From NCBI GenBank assembly GCA_017469955.1, contig JAFUFJ010000005.1:1-64000 (forward strand): a DNA stretch of 64,000 nt, read 5' to 3'. The notes under the pieces are model-generated. The model was not told the origin of the DNA. It did no database searches and saw nothing but the letters and a program-made list of their open reading frames with translations. Made by a program: the position numbers and the translations under genes. Shown one piece after another: positions 46,870-56,553 of this stretch; positions within the stretch are counted from its first letter, which is position 1; every line of letters begins with the position of its first letter. The DNA is from Prevotella sp. (GTDB lineage: Bacteria; Bacteroidota; Bacteroidia; Bacteroidales; Bacteroidaceae).

Positions 46870-48426
46870 TCATTGCGGAGCTGTCCCGTCGACATGCAGG
46901 CCCATTTCCCCGGCGGTCTGCATCAGAAGTTCCATGAGAGGCTCGCGCTCGTTGGGCACCCGATTGTCCAATACGGCATCCTTCAGGGCCTTTTTCAGCA
47001 GACCAACCTCGCGACAGGGCTTCAGATGGAAGAGTTCCATGATCTCGTTCCCATCGACAACTGGCTGTAAAAGACGCTTATAGTCGCGCTCTTTCAGGTC
47101 GGAAATCTTTTCTCTTACCATCCGGAAATTCTCCAGGAAGCGTGCCTTTCTCACGTGGTTTTTGCTCGTAATGTCGGCTTCACAGAGCAACATCAGGTCG
47201 TCAATGTCGTCGCCTGCGTCGTTCAAGAGTCGTCTTACAGCACTGTCGGTGACCTCTTCGTCGGCAATTGCGATGGGTCTCATGTGCAGGTCTACGAGCT
47301 TTTGCACGTATTTCATCTTAGCGTCAAGGGGCAGTTTGAGCCTTCTGAAAAGGTCGGCAACCATCTTTGCGCCGACGTAATTATGATTGTGGAAGGTCCA
47401 TCCGACGACCGGATCCCACCGTTTTGTCTTTGTCTTGCCGATGTCATGCAGCAGGGATGCCCACCGCAACCATAGTGACGGCTGCGGTCCGAGGGGGTTG
47501 TCTTCGCCGTCTTGTCCGGGTGTTCCGGCGGTGTTTTCCTGCTTTCGCGCCTCATCGGCCTTCACAACGTTCTCGAGAACTTCCAGCGTATGGTAGAAGT
47601 TGTTTTTGTGTGCTCGTCCATTACGGGTATCTACGACGTCGAGAGCAGCCAGCTCGGGCATGATGATGCGCAGCAGTCCTGACCGATGAAGGTAGTCAAA
47701 GCCGATGCTTGGGTGGGCTGACATGATGATCTTGTTGAGCTCTTCTGCGATGCGTTCGCCGCTAATGATGCGTATTCTCTCTGCCATTCGTTCGAGGCCT
47801 TCATAAGTTGTTTCCTCGATCCGGAAGTTCAATTGTGTGGCAAAACGTATGCATCGCAGCATGCGAAGGGGGTCGTCGGAGAAGGTGATGTCTGGGTCGA
47901 GCGGTGTGGCAATGATGCCGTCCTCGAGGTCAAGCAGGCCGTCAAAGGGGTCGACAAGCTGTCCGAAACGTCCGCTGTTCAGGCAGATGGCCATTGCGTT
48001 GATGGTGAAGTCGCGCCGGTTCTGGTCGTCTTCCAGCGTGCCGTTCTCAACGATCGGCTTGCGTGAATCATGGGTATAGCTTTCCTTCCGTGCCCCTACG
48101 AACTCTATTTCGCAGTCTCCGCCAGAGGCGTCCTGAAGGGTTCTGCCGGTGAAGTCGCGGATTTTCACCTGGGCCGTGCCAAAGTTGCGGAAGACGGAAA
48201 GGTGGGCTCTGCGTCCGATCATGCGCTGAAGTTCCTCAGCTACGGCAATGCCGCTGCCCACAACCACCACGTCGATGTCCTTGGAGGGGCGTCCGAGAAA
48301 CAGGTCTCTCACATATCCGCCCACGACATAGCATTCCATGCCCAGCCGGTCGGCAGCTTCACTAATACGTCGGAAGATGTCTTGGTCGAGTATTTTCGCA
48401 AGTTCGGCGTCAGAGTAGAGATTCAT
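46870..48426 (-). CDS. CCA tRNA nucleotidyltransferase / poly(A) polymerase family protein with HD domain
   Basis: A 518-residue class II nucleotidyltransferase. The active site is GGYVRDLFLGRPSKDIDVVVVG (residues about 35-56, with the two catalytic Asp in DID). It is followed by RRDFTINAMAI and the RNA-binding neck LRMLRCIRFATQL. An HD domain with LHDIGKTKT and HNHNYVGAKM sits at about 320-420, and a helical tail follows. It adds or repairs the tRNA 3' CCA end, or adds A tails; an HD domain is more usual in CCA enzymes. The start at 48426 was chosen because a TACCTTTG box lies just upstream, inside the longer frame. Confidence 0.9.
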   Translation of the reverse strand: MNLYSDAELAKILDQDIFRRISEAADRLGMECYVVGGYVRDLFLGRPSKDIDVVVVGSGIAVAEELQRMIGRRAHLSVFRNFGTAQVKIRDFTGRTLQDASGGDCEIEFVGARKESYTHDSRKPIVENGTLEDDQNRRDFTINAMAICLNSGRFGQLVDPFDGLLDLEDGIIATPLDPDITFSDDPLRMLRCIRFATQLNFRIEETTYEGLERMAERIRIISGERIAEELNKIIMSAHPSIGFDYLHRSGLLRIIMPELAALDVVDTRNGRAHKNNFYHTLEVLENVVKADEARKQENTAGTPGQDGEDNPLGPQPSLWLRWASLLHDIGKTKTKRWDPVVGWTFHNHNYVGAKMVADLFRRLKLPLDAKMKYVQKLVDLHMRPIAIADEEVTDSAVRRLLNDAGDDIDDLMLLCEADITSKNHVRKARFLENFRMVREKISDLKERDYKRLLQPVVDGNEIMELFHLKPCREVGLLKKALKDAVLDNRVPNEREPLMELLMQTAGEMGLHVDGTAPQ

Positions 48427-48458
48427 ATCGGCACGGTGTTCGTTTTCTTTTCCGCCTG

Positions 48459-48466
48459 CAAAGGTA
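48459..48466 (-). promoter_or_regulatory. -7 promoter box of the nucleotidyltransferase gene
   Basis: TACCTTTG on the minus strand, 32 nt before the ATG at 48426. Confidence 0.55.
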
Positions 48467-48520
48467 CGGAAAAATCGGCTGAAACGAAAACTTTTTCGCC
48501 CCATCTTTACGTCCTTCTCG

Positions 48521-48608
48521 GCTGAAAGCGCGCCTTCAGTCCCCTGCCGGGAGCCTGTATCTGCCGGAGAAGGGGCCTTCGCCTGCCCGCGAACCGGCTC
48601 CGATACGG
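48521..48608. repeat. Possible degenerate GC-rich 22-bp array R10
   Basis: Four 22-bp steps start at 48521, 48543, 48565 and 48587. The first contains the dyad CTGAAAGCGCGCCTTCAG and the third GGAGAAGGGGCCTTCGCC. The other two are poor, so this may be a decayed array or chance. It lies between divergent genes. Confidence 0.4.
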
Positions 48609-48676
48609 CGAGGTGCTCTTTACCATTTATTAAATTAATAAATCTAAAAACCGAAGGCTGTTCGGTGTTTTCTTAT

Positions 48677-48684
48677 TACTTTTG
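48677..48684 (+). promoter_or_regulatory. -7 promoter box
   Basis: TACTTTTG ends 8 nt before the lipoprotein ATG at 48693, predicting a nearly leaderless mRNA. Confidence 0.6.
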
Positions 48685-48692
48685 CCTCCGAA

Positions 48693-49106
48693 ATGAGAAA
48701 GTTGGCTTACATATCGATTGCCATCATGGCGTTTTTCAGCTGTTCAAAGACCGAGAACCGTCAGGCAGAAGAACTGCTGTCGCAGATACAGACACTCTAT
48801 GAAAAGGGCAGCTACAGCGAGGCTCTCGACTCTATTGAGTCGCTAAGGTCGCGCTTTCCGAAGGCCATTGCGTGCCGCAAAGAGGCCCTTCACATCTATC
48901 AGGAGGCGTCGCTCGTGATGGCACAGCAGGACGTGCTGCTCACCGACTCGGCCCTTCAAGCCACGATAGTGCAGATAGACCAGGCCAAGACCCTGCTCGA
49001 AGCCAACATGCTCAGGCAGAAACGCGACTCGCTGAAGGCCCGATACGAGGCCATGTGCGGTGTCGTTCGCATGATTCACATGCGTCAGGAACAGTGTTGC
49101 AAGTAA
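48693..49106 (+). CDS. Small helical lipoprotein
   Basis: A 137-residue lipoprotein with signal peptide MRKLAYISIAIMAFFSC (Cys 17). The mature part is nearly all helical: a TPR-like pair (AEELLSQIQTLYEKGSYSEA, then ALDSIESLRSRFPK) followed by a long helix rich in Gln, Leu and Arg with coiled-coil character. A scaffold or assembly role is possible but no function is recognised. It is followed by array R11 and is probably monocistronic. Confidence 0.7.
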   Translation: MRKLAYISIAIMAFFSCSKTENRQAEELLSQIQTLYEKGSYSEALDSIESLRSRFPKAIACRKEALHIYQEASLVMAQQDVLLTDSALQATIVQIDQAKTLLEANMLRQKRDSLKARYEAMCGVVRMIHMRQEQCCK

Positions 49107-49140
49107 GCCTTCCCCTCCTTTTTTCCGCCCATTCTCCTCC

Positions 49141-49228
49141 ATACACCATAGATGTACGGACCATACACCATAGATGTATGGAGCGTACACCTTAGATGTA
49201 TGCCCCAGAAAGGGCAGCTTTCTCAGAA
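49141..49228. repeat. 22-bp array R11: three class III units then one class I unit
   Basis: Units start at 49141, 49163, 49185 and 49207. The first three have cores ATACACCATAGATGTAC, ATACACCATAGATGTAT and GTACACCTTAGATGTAT. The fourth, in exact register, is class I: AGAAAGGGCAGCTTTCT. The array lies between two plus-strand genes. Confidence 0.9.
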
Positions 49229-49398
49229 AGAAGCTTTACCGTCTCCCGCTTAAACCACTAACAGCCACGACGGGAAGGCTGCCCGACGTCGGCATCATTC
49301 CGCAGCCCTCCGTCACGGAAAAGTCCGCCTTCAGACCGTCTACCACGCGCGCGCCTTTTAATTAATGTAAAAACAACATGCTTTTCAAGTGCCTATTC

Positions 49399-49429
49399 TT
49401 GCTCATCTCGCAATAAATACGTAATTTTG
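49399..49429 (+). promoter_or_regulatory. -33/-7 promoter of the DUF1599 gene
   Basis: TTG (49399-49401), 20 nt, TAATTTTG (49422-49429), ending 11 nt before the ATG at 49441. Confidence 0.65.
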
Positions 49430-49440
49430 CAGACAAATAT

Positions 49441-49989
49441 ATGGACACTAAAAAGACAGAACAGCAATTCGAAAGCGTGATGGACGAATGCCGCACGCTG
49501 TTCGAAAAAAAACTGCATGACTATGGCGCGTCATGGAGAATCCTGCGACCGGCATCGCTCACCGACCAGCTCTTCATCAAAGCAAAGCGCATACGCTCGC
49601 TGGAAATCAAGAGGGAAAGCCGCGTGGGAGAAGGCATACGACCAGAGTTCATCGCACTGATCAACTACGGCATCGTGGGACTCATACAGATCGAACGGGG
49701 CTTTGCCGACGAAGTTGACATCGACAATAGCGAGGCCATGGCCCTCTACGACCGTCACGCCAAGGAGGCTTTGCAACTGATGTTGCGCAAAAACCACGAC
49801 TATGATGAGGCATGGAGAGCCATGAGAGTGAGCTCATATACCGACTTTATCCTTACCAAACTGCAGCGCATCAAGGAGATTGAAGACCTTGAAGGAGCCA
49901 CGCTCGTCAGCGAAGGCATCGACGCCAACTACATGGATATCATCAACTATGCCGTCTTCGGAGCCATCAAGCTGACCGACAACGAATAG
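49441..49989 (+). CDS. DUF1599 protein with two tandem copies of the domain
   Basis: A 182-residue cytoplasmic protein. Two halves repeat the same pattern: KLHDYGASWRILRPASLTDQ ... GIRPEFIALINYGIVGL (about 24-92) and KNHDYDEAWRAMRVSSYTDF ... GIDANYMDIINYAVFGA (about 117-177). The HDY...W and INY motifs define DUF1599, a family linked by others to nucleotide modification; the helical, acidic character recalls all-alpha NTP pyrophosphatases. No activity is proven. It starts a plus-strand run with the DoxX/thioredoxin-like gene 8 bp downstream. Confidence 0.8.
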   Translation: MDTKKTEQQFESVMDECRTLFEKKLHDYGASWRILRPASLTDQLFIKAKRIRSLEIKRESRVGEGIRPEFIALINYGIVGLIQIERGFADEVDIDNSEAMALYDRHAKEALQLMLRKNHDYDEAWRAMRVSSYTDFILTKLQRIKEIEDLEGATLVSEGIDANYMDIINYAVFGAIKLTDNE

Positions 49990-49997
49990 GAAACACG

Positions 49998-51362
49998 ATG
50001 GGCGAGGAACTGAAAAACGGAGGAAAACCGAACGGGGGGTCACCGAGAAAAGGCCCTTCTGCCACGTCCTTTGCCACCTCGCTGGGGGTGAACCTCTGCC
50101 GGCTGATGCTTGCAGCGACACTCATCTTCTCAGGATTCGTCAAAGCCGTCGACCCCCTTGGCACCCAATACAAGATTGAAGACTACCTCACGGCAGCAGG
50201 CATGAGCCGCATACTGCCCGACTGGGCTACGCTTACAGCATCGGCAGGACTGGCAGCTCTGGAGTTCACATTGGGCATTTGTCTGCTGTTTGCCATACAA
50301 AGGCGCCTCGTCACAAGGCTCACACTGGTGCTCATCGGCACGATGACAGCCATTACATTGTGGCTTGCCGTCAGCAATCCCATCAGCGATTGCGGATGCT
50401 TTGGCGACGCTATACACCTGACCAACTGGCAGACATTCTGGAAAAACGCCCTGCTGCTCGCCTGCGCAGCTGTCGTAGCATGGCAGCCCTTGCGCATGAT
50501 GCGCCTCATCTCGGAGACCAATCAGTGGATCGTCGTCAACTATACCGTCTTCTTTATAGCAGCGGCAAGCCTCTACAGCCTCTACGCTCTGCCCGTATTC
50601 GACTTCCGACCCTACCACGTAGGAGCCAACATCAAAGAAGGAATGGAAATACCCGAAGGAGCAGAAAGGCCACAGTTCCAGACCACGTTCATCCTCGAAA
50701 AGGACGGCCGGCAGCAGGAATTCACGCTTGAAGACTACCCCGACTCCACATGGACCTTCGTCGATTCGAAGACGATACAGACCAAGAAAGGATACGTTCC
50801 GCCCATCCACGACCTCTCTATCGTCGACGATGACGGCAACGACCTTACCGACGACGTGCTTGAACACAAAGGCTACTCGTTCATGCTCGTGGCCCCACAC
50901 CTCGAAAACTCAAGCGACCGCAACTTTGGAGACATCAACATCATCTACGAATATGCCCGGCAACACGGCTATCCTTTCTTCGGTCTTACGGCAAGCGGAG
51001 CAGAAGCAAGAGACACATGGCGCGACATAACTGGTGCAGAATACCCCTTCTACACCACCGACGAGACCACCCTCAAGACCATCATCAGGAGCAATCCCGG
51101 ACTGCTGCTCTTGCGAAACGGAACCATCATACAGAAGTGGAGCCACAACAAACTGCCCACCATCATCACACAACAGATGGATGCTCCGCTCGAAAAACTC
51201 AGCATAGGCAAGCTCTCAGAGAACTCCGTTCCAAAGAAAATCACCTATATCCTGCTCTGGTTTGCCCTTCCGCTCGCCCTGCTCTCTATTGCCGACCGGC
51301 TGTGGATGTGGACAAAATGGATCAGAAGGAAAAGAAACAACATCAACCCAAATATTAATTAA
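49998..51362 (+). CDS. DoxX/MauE-like membrane protein with a C-terminal thioredoxin-like domain
   Basis: A 454-residue protein of a Bacteroidota-specific family. After a short cytoplasmic N-terminus, a four-helix DoxX/MauE-like unit (about 30-170) contains [13 protein letters not shown], a CxC pair of the type seen in redox-linked MauE proteins. A fifth helix lies near 185-205. The soluble part (about 215-425) has a thioredoxin-like layout ([45 protein letters not shown]) without a CxxC motif. A final helix closes the protein. A role in envelope redox or quinone chemistry is inference. It lies between DUF1599 and tpiA. Confidence 0.75.
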   Translation: MGEELKNGGKPNGGSPRKGPSATSFATSLGVNLCRLMLAATLIFSGFVKAVDPLGTQYKIEDYLTAAGMSRILPDWATLTASAGLAALEFTLGICLLFAIQRRLVTRLTLVLIGTMTAITLWLAVSNPISDCGCFGDAIHLTNWQTFWKNALLLACAAVVAWQPLRMMRLISETNQWIVVNYTVFFIAAASLYSLYALPVFDFRPYHVGANIKEGMEIPEGAERPQFQTTFILEKDGRQQEFTLEDYPDSTWTFVDSKTIQTKKGYVPPIHDLSIVDDDGNDLTDDVLEHKGYSFMLVAPHLENSSDRNFGDINIIYEYARQHGYPFFGLTASGAEARDTWRDITGAEYPFYTTDETTLKTIIRSNPGLLLLRNGTIIQKWSHNKLPTIITQQMDAPLEKLSIGKLSENSVPKKITYILLWFALPLALLSIADRLWMWTKWIRRKRNNINPNIN

Positions 51363-51378
51363 CAAAAAGAAAAACAAA

Positions 51379-52137
51379 ATGAGAAAAAAGATTGTAGCAG
51401 GCAATTGGAAGATGAACATGAACCTGCAAGACGGAATTGCACTCGCAAAAGAACTGAATGACAACCTTACAGCCAACAAACCCAACTGTGACGTTGTCAT
51501 CTGCACACCATTTATCCATCTGGCAAGCATCGCTCAATTCCTTAATCAGGAAGTCATCGGACTCGGAGCAGAGAACTGTGCCGACAAAGAAAAAGGCGCT
51601 TTCACGGGTGAAGTGTCTGCAGAGATGGTGAAATCGACGGGCGCGCAATACGTCATTCTCGGACACTCTGAGCGTAGAGAGTACTATAAAGAGACCCCGG
51701 AGGTGCTCAAAGAGAAAGTTCTTCTTGCCCTCAAAAACGACCTGAAGGTCATCTTCTGCATCGGAGAGAGCCTGGACGAGCGCGAGGCCGGCAAGCAAAA
51801 TGAGGTGGTAAAGGCAGAACTCGAGGGCTCAGTTTTCAATCTCGATGAAGCTGATTTCAGAAAGATCGTCATCGCATATGAACCTATTTGGGCCATTGGA
51901 ACTGGCAAAACAGCCACAGCCGAGCAGGCAGAAGAGATCCACGCATATATCCGTTCAATCATAGAAGAGCGCTATGGCAAGGCCACAGCTGACGACACAA
52001 GTATCTTATATGGAGGCTCATGCAAGGCGTCAAATGCCCCTGAGCTGTTCGCGAAACCTGACATCGACGGCGGACTTATCGGCGGAGCATCGCTCAAAGC
52101 TGCCGACTTCCAAGGCATCGTCGACGCTTGGAAATAG
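51379..52137 (+). CDS. tpiA: Triosephosphate isomerase
   Basis: A 252-residue TIM-barrel enzyme interconverting dihydroxyacetone phosphate and glyceraldehyde 3-phosphate in glycolysis. Catalytic residues are visible: K11 in AGNWKMN, the His in VILGHSERR, and the Glu in [11 protein letters not shown]; the phosphate-binding YGGSCKASN and GLIGGASL follow. The start at 51379 is the conserved [11 protein letters not shown]; the frame is open further upstream only over the preceding gene. It lies 16 bp after the DoxX/thioredoxin-like gene. Confidence 0.98.
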   Translation: MRKKIVAGNWKMNMNLQDGIALAKELNDNLTANKPNCDVVICTPFIHLASIAQFLNQEVIGLGAENCADKEKGAFTGEVSAEMVKSTGAQYVILGHSERREYYKETPEVLKEKVLLALKNDLKVIFCIGESLDEREAGKQNEVVKAELEGSVFNLDEADFRKIVIAYEPIWAIGTGKTATAEQAEEIHAYIRSIIEERYGKATADDTSILYGGSCKASNAPELFAKPDIDGGLIGGASLKAADFQGIVDAWK

Positions 52138-52144
52138 TCATTTT

Positions 52145-52738
52145 ATGAAGAAAATCCTCACTTTAACATTATGCCTGTGCGCTGCTCTGACCAGCAACGC
52201 ACAGGCCTATCTTGACCATCTGCAGACCGAAGGACAAGACTTGGGAAGCATCACCGTGAGCGAAAGCAAGGAGATCGATGCCCTTGTCAATGGAAAAACG
52301 GCCGTTGTCGAGAAGGCCAAGACCGAGAAAGCTGCCGAGAAGACTGTCGCATCAAAGCCAAAAGACAAAGCCGAGAAGAATACTGCCGTTCCCGTTGCCA
52401 CAAAAAAGACATCCGCAAGCGAGCCTGTTGAGACCGAGACATCGGAAAACAGGAAGAAGGTTCTGGCCAACAGCTACAAGGTAGACGGCTATCGTGTGCA
52501 GGCCTTTGCCGGAGGAAACTCCAGGGAAGACAAGAACAGGGCCCAGCAGATCGGCAATGAAATCAAAGCCCTCTATCCCAACCAGCCCGTCTATGTGCAC
52601 TTCTATTCACCCCGTTGGATATGTCGTGTGGGCAACTTCCGCAACTATGACGATGCAAGTGACCTGCTCAAGGAAATGAAAAAACTGGGATATTCCGAAG
52701 CATGCATCGTGAAAGGGAAAATCACTGTGTCCTACTGA
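52145..52738 (+). CDS. Exported SPOR-domain protein
   Basis: A 197-residue protein with a signal peptide ([20 protein letters not shown]), a Lys/Glu/Ala-rich low-complexity linker (about 55-110) and a C-terminal SPOR domain (about 118-195; [19 protein letters not shown], then [20 protein letters not shown]). SPOR domains bind denuded peptidoglycan glycan strands, so a periplasmic septal or cell-wall role is expected. It lies 7 bp after tpiA and 26 bp before folE. Confidence 0.85.
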   Translation: MKKILTLTLCLCAALTSNAQAYLDHLQTEGQDLGSITVSESKEIDALVNGKTAVVEKAKTEKAAEKTVASKPKDKAEKNTAVPVATKKTSASEPVETETSENRKKVLANSYKVDGYRVQAFAGGNSREDKNRAQQIGNEIKALYPNQPVYVHFYSPRWICRVGNFRNYDDASDLLKEMKKLGYSEACIVKGKITVSY

Positions 52739-52764
52739 GACGCAGCAATCGCAACAGAAAGACA

Positions 52765-53358
52765 ATGAACGACGAAACAATCTACCGTGAAGGTCTGGAT
52801 GCCTTGGCCGGACACTACAAGGAAATCATCTCCTTGCTGGGCGAGAATCCTGACCGGGAAGGCCTTGAAAAGACCCCCATGCGCGTGGCAAAGGCTATGC
52901 AAGTGCTCACTCAAGGCTACTTCCAAGACCCGAGAAAGGTGCTGACTGACGCCCTGTTTGAGGAGAAATACAACCAAATGGTCATCGTCAAAGACATCGA
53001 CTTCTTTTCGATGTGTGAGCATCATATGCTGCCATTCTACGGCAAAGCCCATGTGGCTTATATCCCGAACGGACGCATAACCGGCCTGTCAAAGATAGCC
53101 CGCGTGGTCGACATCTTCAGCCATAGACTGCAAGTTCAGGAACGTTTCACCCAGCAAATCAAGGACTGCATCCAAGAGACTCTTAAGCCTTTAGGGGTGA
53201 TGGTGGTGGTGGAAGCCAAGCACATGTGTATGCAAATGCGAGGTGTTGAGAAGCAAAACAGCATCACAACCACCAGCGACTTTTGCGGAGCTTTCAATCA
53301 GGCCAAGACAAGAGAAGAGTTCATGAACCTGCTCAGAGGAGAGACGAAACGCATCTGA
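52765..53358 (+). CDS. folE: GTP cyclohydrolase I
   Basis: A 197-residue homodecameric enzyme that makes dihydroneopterin triphosphate from GTP, the first folate-pathway step. Zinc ligands appear in MCEHHMLPF and MCMQMRGV, with the catalytic-type His in the first motif; [14 protein letters not shown] and the C-terminal TSDFCGAF are intact. The start at 52765 gives the family length. The folK gene for a later step lies elsewhere in the window, so folate genes are not clustered here. No terminator was recognised in the 200 bp that follow. Confidence 0.97.
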   Translation: MNDETIYREGLDALAGHYKEIISLLGENPDREGLEKTPMRVAKAMQVLTQGYFQDPRKVLTDALFEEKYNQMVIVKDIDFFSMCEHHMLPFYGKAHVAYIPNGRITGLSKIARVVDIFSHRLQVQERFTQQIKDCIQETLKPLGVMVVVEAKHMCMQMRGVEKQNSITTTSDFCGAFNQAKTREEFMNLLRGETKRI

Positions 53359-53560
53359 ACGGCTTGATTCGGAGCGGGAAAGGGGCTGAAAGGCACCGGC
53401 TGGCCATTCAGAAGCGACCTTAAAGGGCCATCAGGCCCATCCGAAACCAACAGTGAAGAAATTGGCAACGATGGCAAAAGAAAAGCGGAAAAGCCCTGCA
53501 AGATTCCCGACTGCACATCGTTCCATATATATAATAATGTAACAAATAAAGGAAATGCAT

Positions 53561-54244
53561 ATGAGAAAACTTTGGAAACTGACGGCCATGGCCGCAGCAT
53601 GCATGGCGGTCGTGGCCTGCATGACGTCGTGTTTCAACGACGATGACGACAACAACAACACAACCAGCACGAGAGAACTGACCAAGGCCGAGCAGGAAGC
53701 CGTGATGGAATGCCTTGAGGGAAGCCATCAAGCCTATCTCTATTTCAGAAACAAGGAGACCCAAAAAACCGATTCTGCAGTGATCAACATCACGGCGACG
53801 GCCAGCGACTCGGTGTTCACAGTCAGCGATTTTCCAGTGGAAATACTTGCCAACTATATCTCGAACGAGAACGCCGTGGCGCAGTTGAAGCAGTTTGGAC
53901 GCCAGCCTATATCGTTCACCTATGCCACGCCGTATGCCGTTGACGAGCAGGAATACCTCAAAGGCTACTACAACTACTACCTGCTCGTGGACAAAGCCCA
54001 TACCGTGTCGACCGAGATCACTGGCGAAGACGGCGAGAAGAGCACGATAGAAGCCACGCTGCAATTCAAGAACTATGTGCTTTCAACCGACTATTACGGC
54101 CGGACCATCGCCTACTATCAGATGTGCCAGCTATACCGTCCTGCCAGAACTTTGACAGGCGGGCTGATACTGACCACGGCCGAAGTGAACGGCGTCAACT
54201 ACAATATCAGCAGCATTTTCACCCTTGCACCCGTGAAAAACTAA
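53561..54244 (+). CDS. Hypothetical lipoprotein (possibly DUF4840)
   Basis: A 227-residue lipoprotein. The signal peptide contains two candidate lipoboxes, VVAC and MTSC; the second, followed by FNDDDDNNN, is the more typical Bacteroidota surface-export-like acidic tail. The body has alternating strands (TDSAVINITATASDSVFTVS, and LQFKNYVLSTDYYGR) and ends with a hydrophobic strand. It resembles DUF4840-type lipoproteins, but I am not sure. The second of two nearby ATGs (53561) is preferred because it is well spaced from AAAGGA. The exonuclease gene follows after 27 bp. Confidence 0.65.
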   Translation: MRKLWKLTAMAAACMAVVACMTSCFNDDDDNNNTTSTRELTKAEQEAVMECLEGSHQAYLYFRNKETQKTDSAVINITATASDSVFTVSDFPVEILANYISNENAVAQLKQFGRQPISFTYATPYAVDEQEYLKGYYNYYLLVDKAHTVSTEITGEDGEKSTIEATLQFKNYVLSTDYYGRTIAYYQMCQLYRPARTLTGGLILTTAEVNGVNYNISSIFTLAPVKN

Positions 54245-54271
54245 AGCAGCGCTGGACTAAAGACTCAGGAA

Positions 54272-55024
54272 ATGAAACTTATATCGTGGAATGTCAACGG
54301 GCTGAGAGCATGCGTTGGCAAGGATTTCGCAGGCAGCTTCGAGGCACTTGACGCCGACTTCTTCTGCCTGCAGGAGACGAAAATGCAGGAGGGACAGCTC
54401 GACTTGGCCTTTGAGGGCTACCAGTCGTACTGGAACTATGCCGAAAAGAAGGGCTACAGCGGTACGGCCATATACACCCGACAGCAGCCTATCAGCGTCA
54501 GAATGGGCATCGGTGTCGACGAGCACGACCATGAAGGCCGTGTGATAACGCTTGAGATGCCGGCGTTTTTCCTCGTCACTTGCTACACACCAAACTCACA
54601 AGACGGCCTCAGAAGGCTCGACTATCGCATGCGGTGGGAAGACGACTTCAGAGCCTATCTGCTGGCACTTGACAAGCAGAAACCAGTCATCGTATGCGGT
54701 GACCTGAACGTAGCGCACGAGGAAATCGACCTGAAAAACCCGAAGACCAACCGCATGAATGCCGGATTCACCGACCAGGAGCGCGAGAAAATGACCACGC
54801 TGCTCGAGGCCGGATTCATCGATTCGTTCAGGGCTCTCTATCCCGAGCAGGTCACATACTCATGGTGGTCGTACCGCTTTCAGGCCCGACAAAAGAATGC
54901 AGGCTGGCGCATCGACTACTTCCTCGCCTCGGAACGGCTGCGCAACCGCATCACCGATGCCAAGATTCACACCGACATCTACGGCAGCGACCACTGCCCC
55001 GTGGAGCTCGACATCGACCTCTAA
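54272..55024 (+). CDS. xth: Exodeoxyribonuclease III
   Basis: A 250-residue AP endonuclease / 3'-5' exonuclease of the exonuclease-endonuclease-phosphatase fold, used in base-excision repair. Motifs: [18 protein letters not shown] (metal-binding Glu), [19 protein letters not shown] (Asp/Asn), YSWWSYR and [11 protein letters not shown] (catalytic Asp-His). The length matches short bacterial ExoA/Xth forms. It is the last gene of the run and is followed by a strong terminator. Confidence 0.96.
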   Translation: MKLISWNVNGLRACVGKDFAGSFEALDADFFCLQETKMQEGQLDLAFEGYQSYWNYAEKKGYSGTAIYTRQQPISVRMGIGVDEHDHEGRVITLEMPAFFLVTCYTPNSQDGLRRLDYRMRWEDDFRAYLLALDKQKPVIVCGDLNVAHEEIDLKNPKTNRMNAGFTDQEREKMTTLLEAGFIDSFRALYPEQVTYSWWSYRFQARQKNAGWRIDYFLASERLRNRITDAKIHTDIYGSDHCPVELDIDL

Positions 55025-55119
55025 AGGGCAGTATCAGCAGCAACAGCTGGTATTTCCGGCACCGATTAGACACCAAGGAAATACCCTTCACGCCACGAAG
55101 GGAAACCCATATCCAGAAG

Positions 55120-55156
55120 AAAGGGCACCTCTCCGTCTGAGAAAGGTGCCCTTTTA
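55120..55156 (+). terminator. Intrinsic terminator after exonuclease III
   Basis: AAAGGGCACCT (55120-55130) pairs with AGGTGCCCTTT (55144-55154), followed by TTTT. Confidence 0.88.
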
Positions 55157-55160
55157 AGGT

Positions 55161-55248
55161 GAGAAGTCTAAGGGTTATCCTCCAGAAGTCTATCCTTTCT
55201 CACCCAGAAGGCATAGACTTCTGACCCTGAACCCATAGCTTTCTCGAA
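55161..55248. repeat. 22-bp palindromic array R12 (class I, four units)
   Basis: Units start at 55161, 55183, 55205 and 55227, with cores AGAAGTCTAAGGGTTAT, AGAAGTCTATCCTTTCT, AGAAGGCATAGACTTCT and TGAACCCATAGCTTTCT. It begins 5 bp after the exonuclease III terminator and lies between convergent genes. Confidence 0.9.
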
Positions 55249-55383
55249 GACAACACTCAGAGCTGTCCGCCACAACGACACCGAGACAGCACGGAAAGAG
55301 CATGAAAAGATTGCGCAAGAGCACAGCCAAGCTGCCCTCTTGCGCAATCTGTCATGCCCGCCACGACGGATGTTCACGTCCAT

Positions 55384-56553
55384 TCATTCGTCCTGTACGG
55401 CAAAGAGTATCGGCAGACGCATCCTTACATTGACAGGCTTCCCGTCGATAGTGCCGGGCTTCCAGCGATGCATCATCCGCACAACCCGTACGGCTTCACG
55501 GTCAATGACGGGCGAAACGGGCGACACTACGTCGATGTCGCCAATGGTTCCGTCTTGTCCTACGACAAAAGAGACAATGGCCTTGCCCTGCACCTTGCGA
55601 TAAATCTGGTCGGTAGGATAGGTAATGTTCTCGGCAAGGAAAGCCGACAAGGCCGAGCGTCCTCCCTCATATTGGGGAGCCACTTCCACCTTATTATATA
55701 TAGGAGACCCTCGGAAAGCAGTCCGTCTCACAAGCGTATCGCCTGCCACATCGGGATGCTTGACCTTCCTTGCCTTCAGCAACCGCTTCATGTTACTCTT
55801 CAACCACACAGAGCTGTTGCGCTTCAACGACGGATAGTCGATCATGGAATTGAAGTCGGTCTCCGCACCTTCGTTATCGATCACGCCGCGAACCAGCAGA
55901 TAGTCGTCCATCAGGCAGCAGCCTTCAAGCCTGATCGAAGAGGCGTACTCGGGCACATCGCCGACAACTCCGTCGAGCACTTGGCCGATGAATGCGTTTG
56001 AAAGGTCTCCTTCATCGTCGTAAAGGCGAGGAGCACTCACCAGGTCTTCTATCTGCAACACCTGCCTGCGCTCAATGTCATAGGTGACCAAGGCTATGAG
56101 CGTGTCGCCTACTTGTGAGGAAAGCGGGCGGGGATTGCATTGGGAATAGAGGTAGAAAGACGCATAACGACCGGGCTGATAGCCTACAAAACGGAGCAGA
56201 TAGCTGGCATAACAATAGCGGTCGGCTTCGGGAAGACGCTGAAAAGGACCGCACACAGGCATGCCGAAACGTTGCTTCAACAAGTCATAGGAGGTAGAGA
56301 AATCGGTGGCAGAGACGCCGAAAAGCCTGGAGGAAAGATACTGCTGAAGGGGAGCCACGCTGCTGTAGTCCAGCATTTCCGGCCACTCAACATCGACATC
56401 TATCACATTCATCTCGTCGCCTTTGTGATAGAACAAGTGCTCCTTCTCGTAGTGAACAGAATAGCCGGAAGGAGCTTTGTCGGCCTGAGCCCTTGCCGGC
56501 AAGCCTGACAAGAGCAGCACTGCCAAGAGAAAAATCCTACAGACGATGCGCAT
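55384..56553 (-). CDS. Exported protein with a TonB C-terminal domain
   Basis: A 389-residue protein with an N-terminal signal or anchor (MRIVCRIFLLAVLLLSGLPARAQ), a middle region of unknown fold (about 30-285) and a C-terminal TonB-type domain (about 290-385: PQYEGGRSALSAFLAENITYP, VVGQDGTIGDIDVVSPVSPVIDREAVRVV, WKPGTIDGKPVNVRMRLPI). Bacteroidota carry many such TonB-domain proteins outside the classical ExbBD system. A cleavage-type ALA-like end (ARAQ) suggests the N-terminus is removed, so it may not act as an energy transducer. The start codon overlaps the upstream endonuclease stop by one base (TAATG), indicating translational coupling. Confidence 0.75.
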   Translation of the reverse strand: MRIVCRIFLLAVLLLSGLPARAQADKAPSGYSVHYEKEHLFYHKGDEMNVIDVDVEWPEMLDYSSVAPLQQYLSSRLFGVSATDFSTSYDLLKQRFGMPVCGPFQRLPEADRYCYASYLLRFVGYQPGRYASFYLYSQCNPRPLSSQVGDTLIALVTYDIERRQVLQIEDLVSAPRLYDDEGDLSNAFIGQVLDGVVGDVPEYASSIRLEGCCLMDDYLLVRGVIDNEGAETDFNSMIDYPSLKRNSSVWLKSNMKRLLKARKVKHPDVAGDTLVRRTAFRGSPIYNKVEVAPQYEGGRSALSAFLAENITYPTDQIYRKVQGKAIVSFVVGQDGTIGDIDVVSPVSPVIDREAVRVVRMMHRWKPGTIDGKPVNVRMRLPILFAVQDE

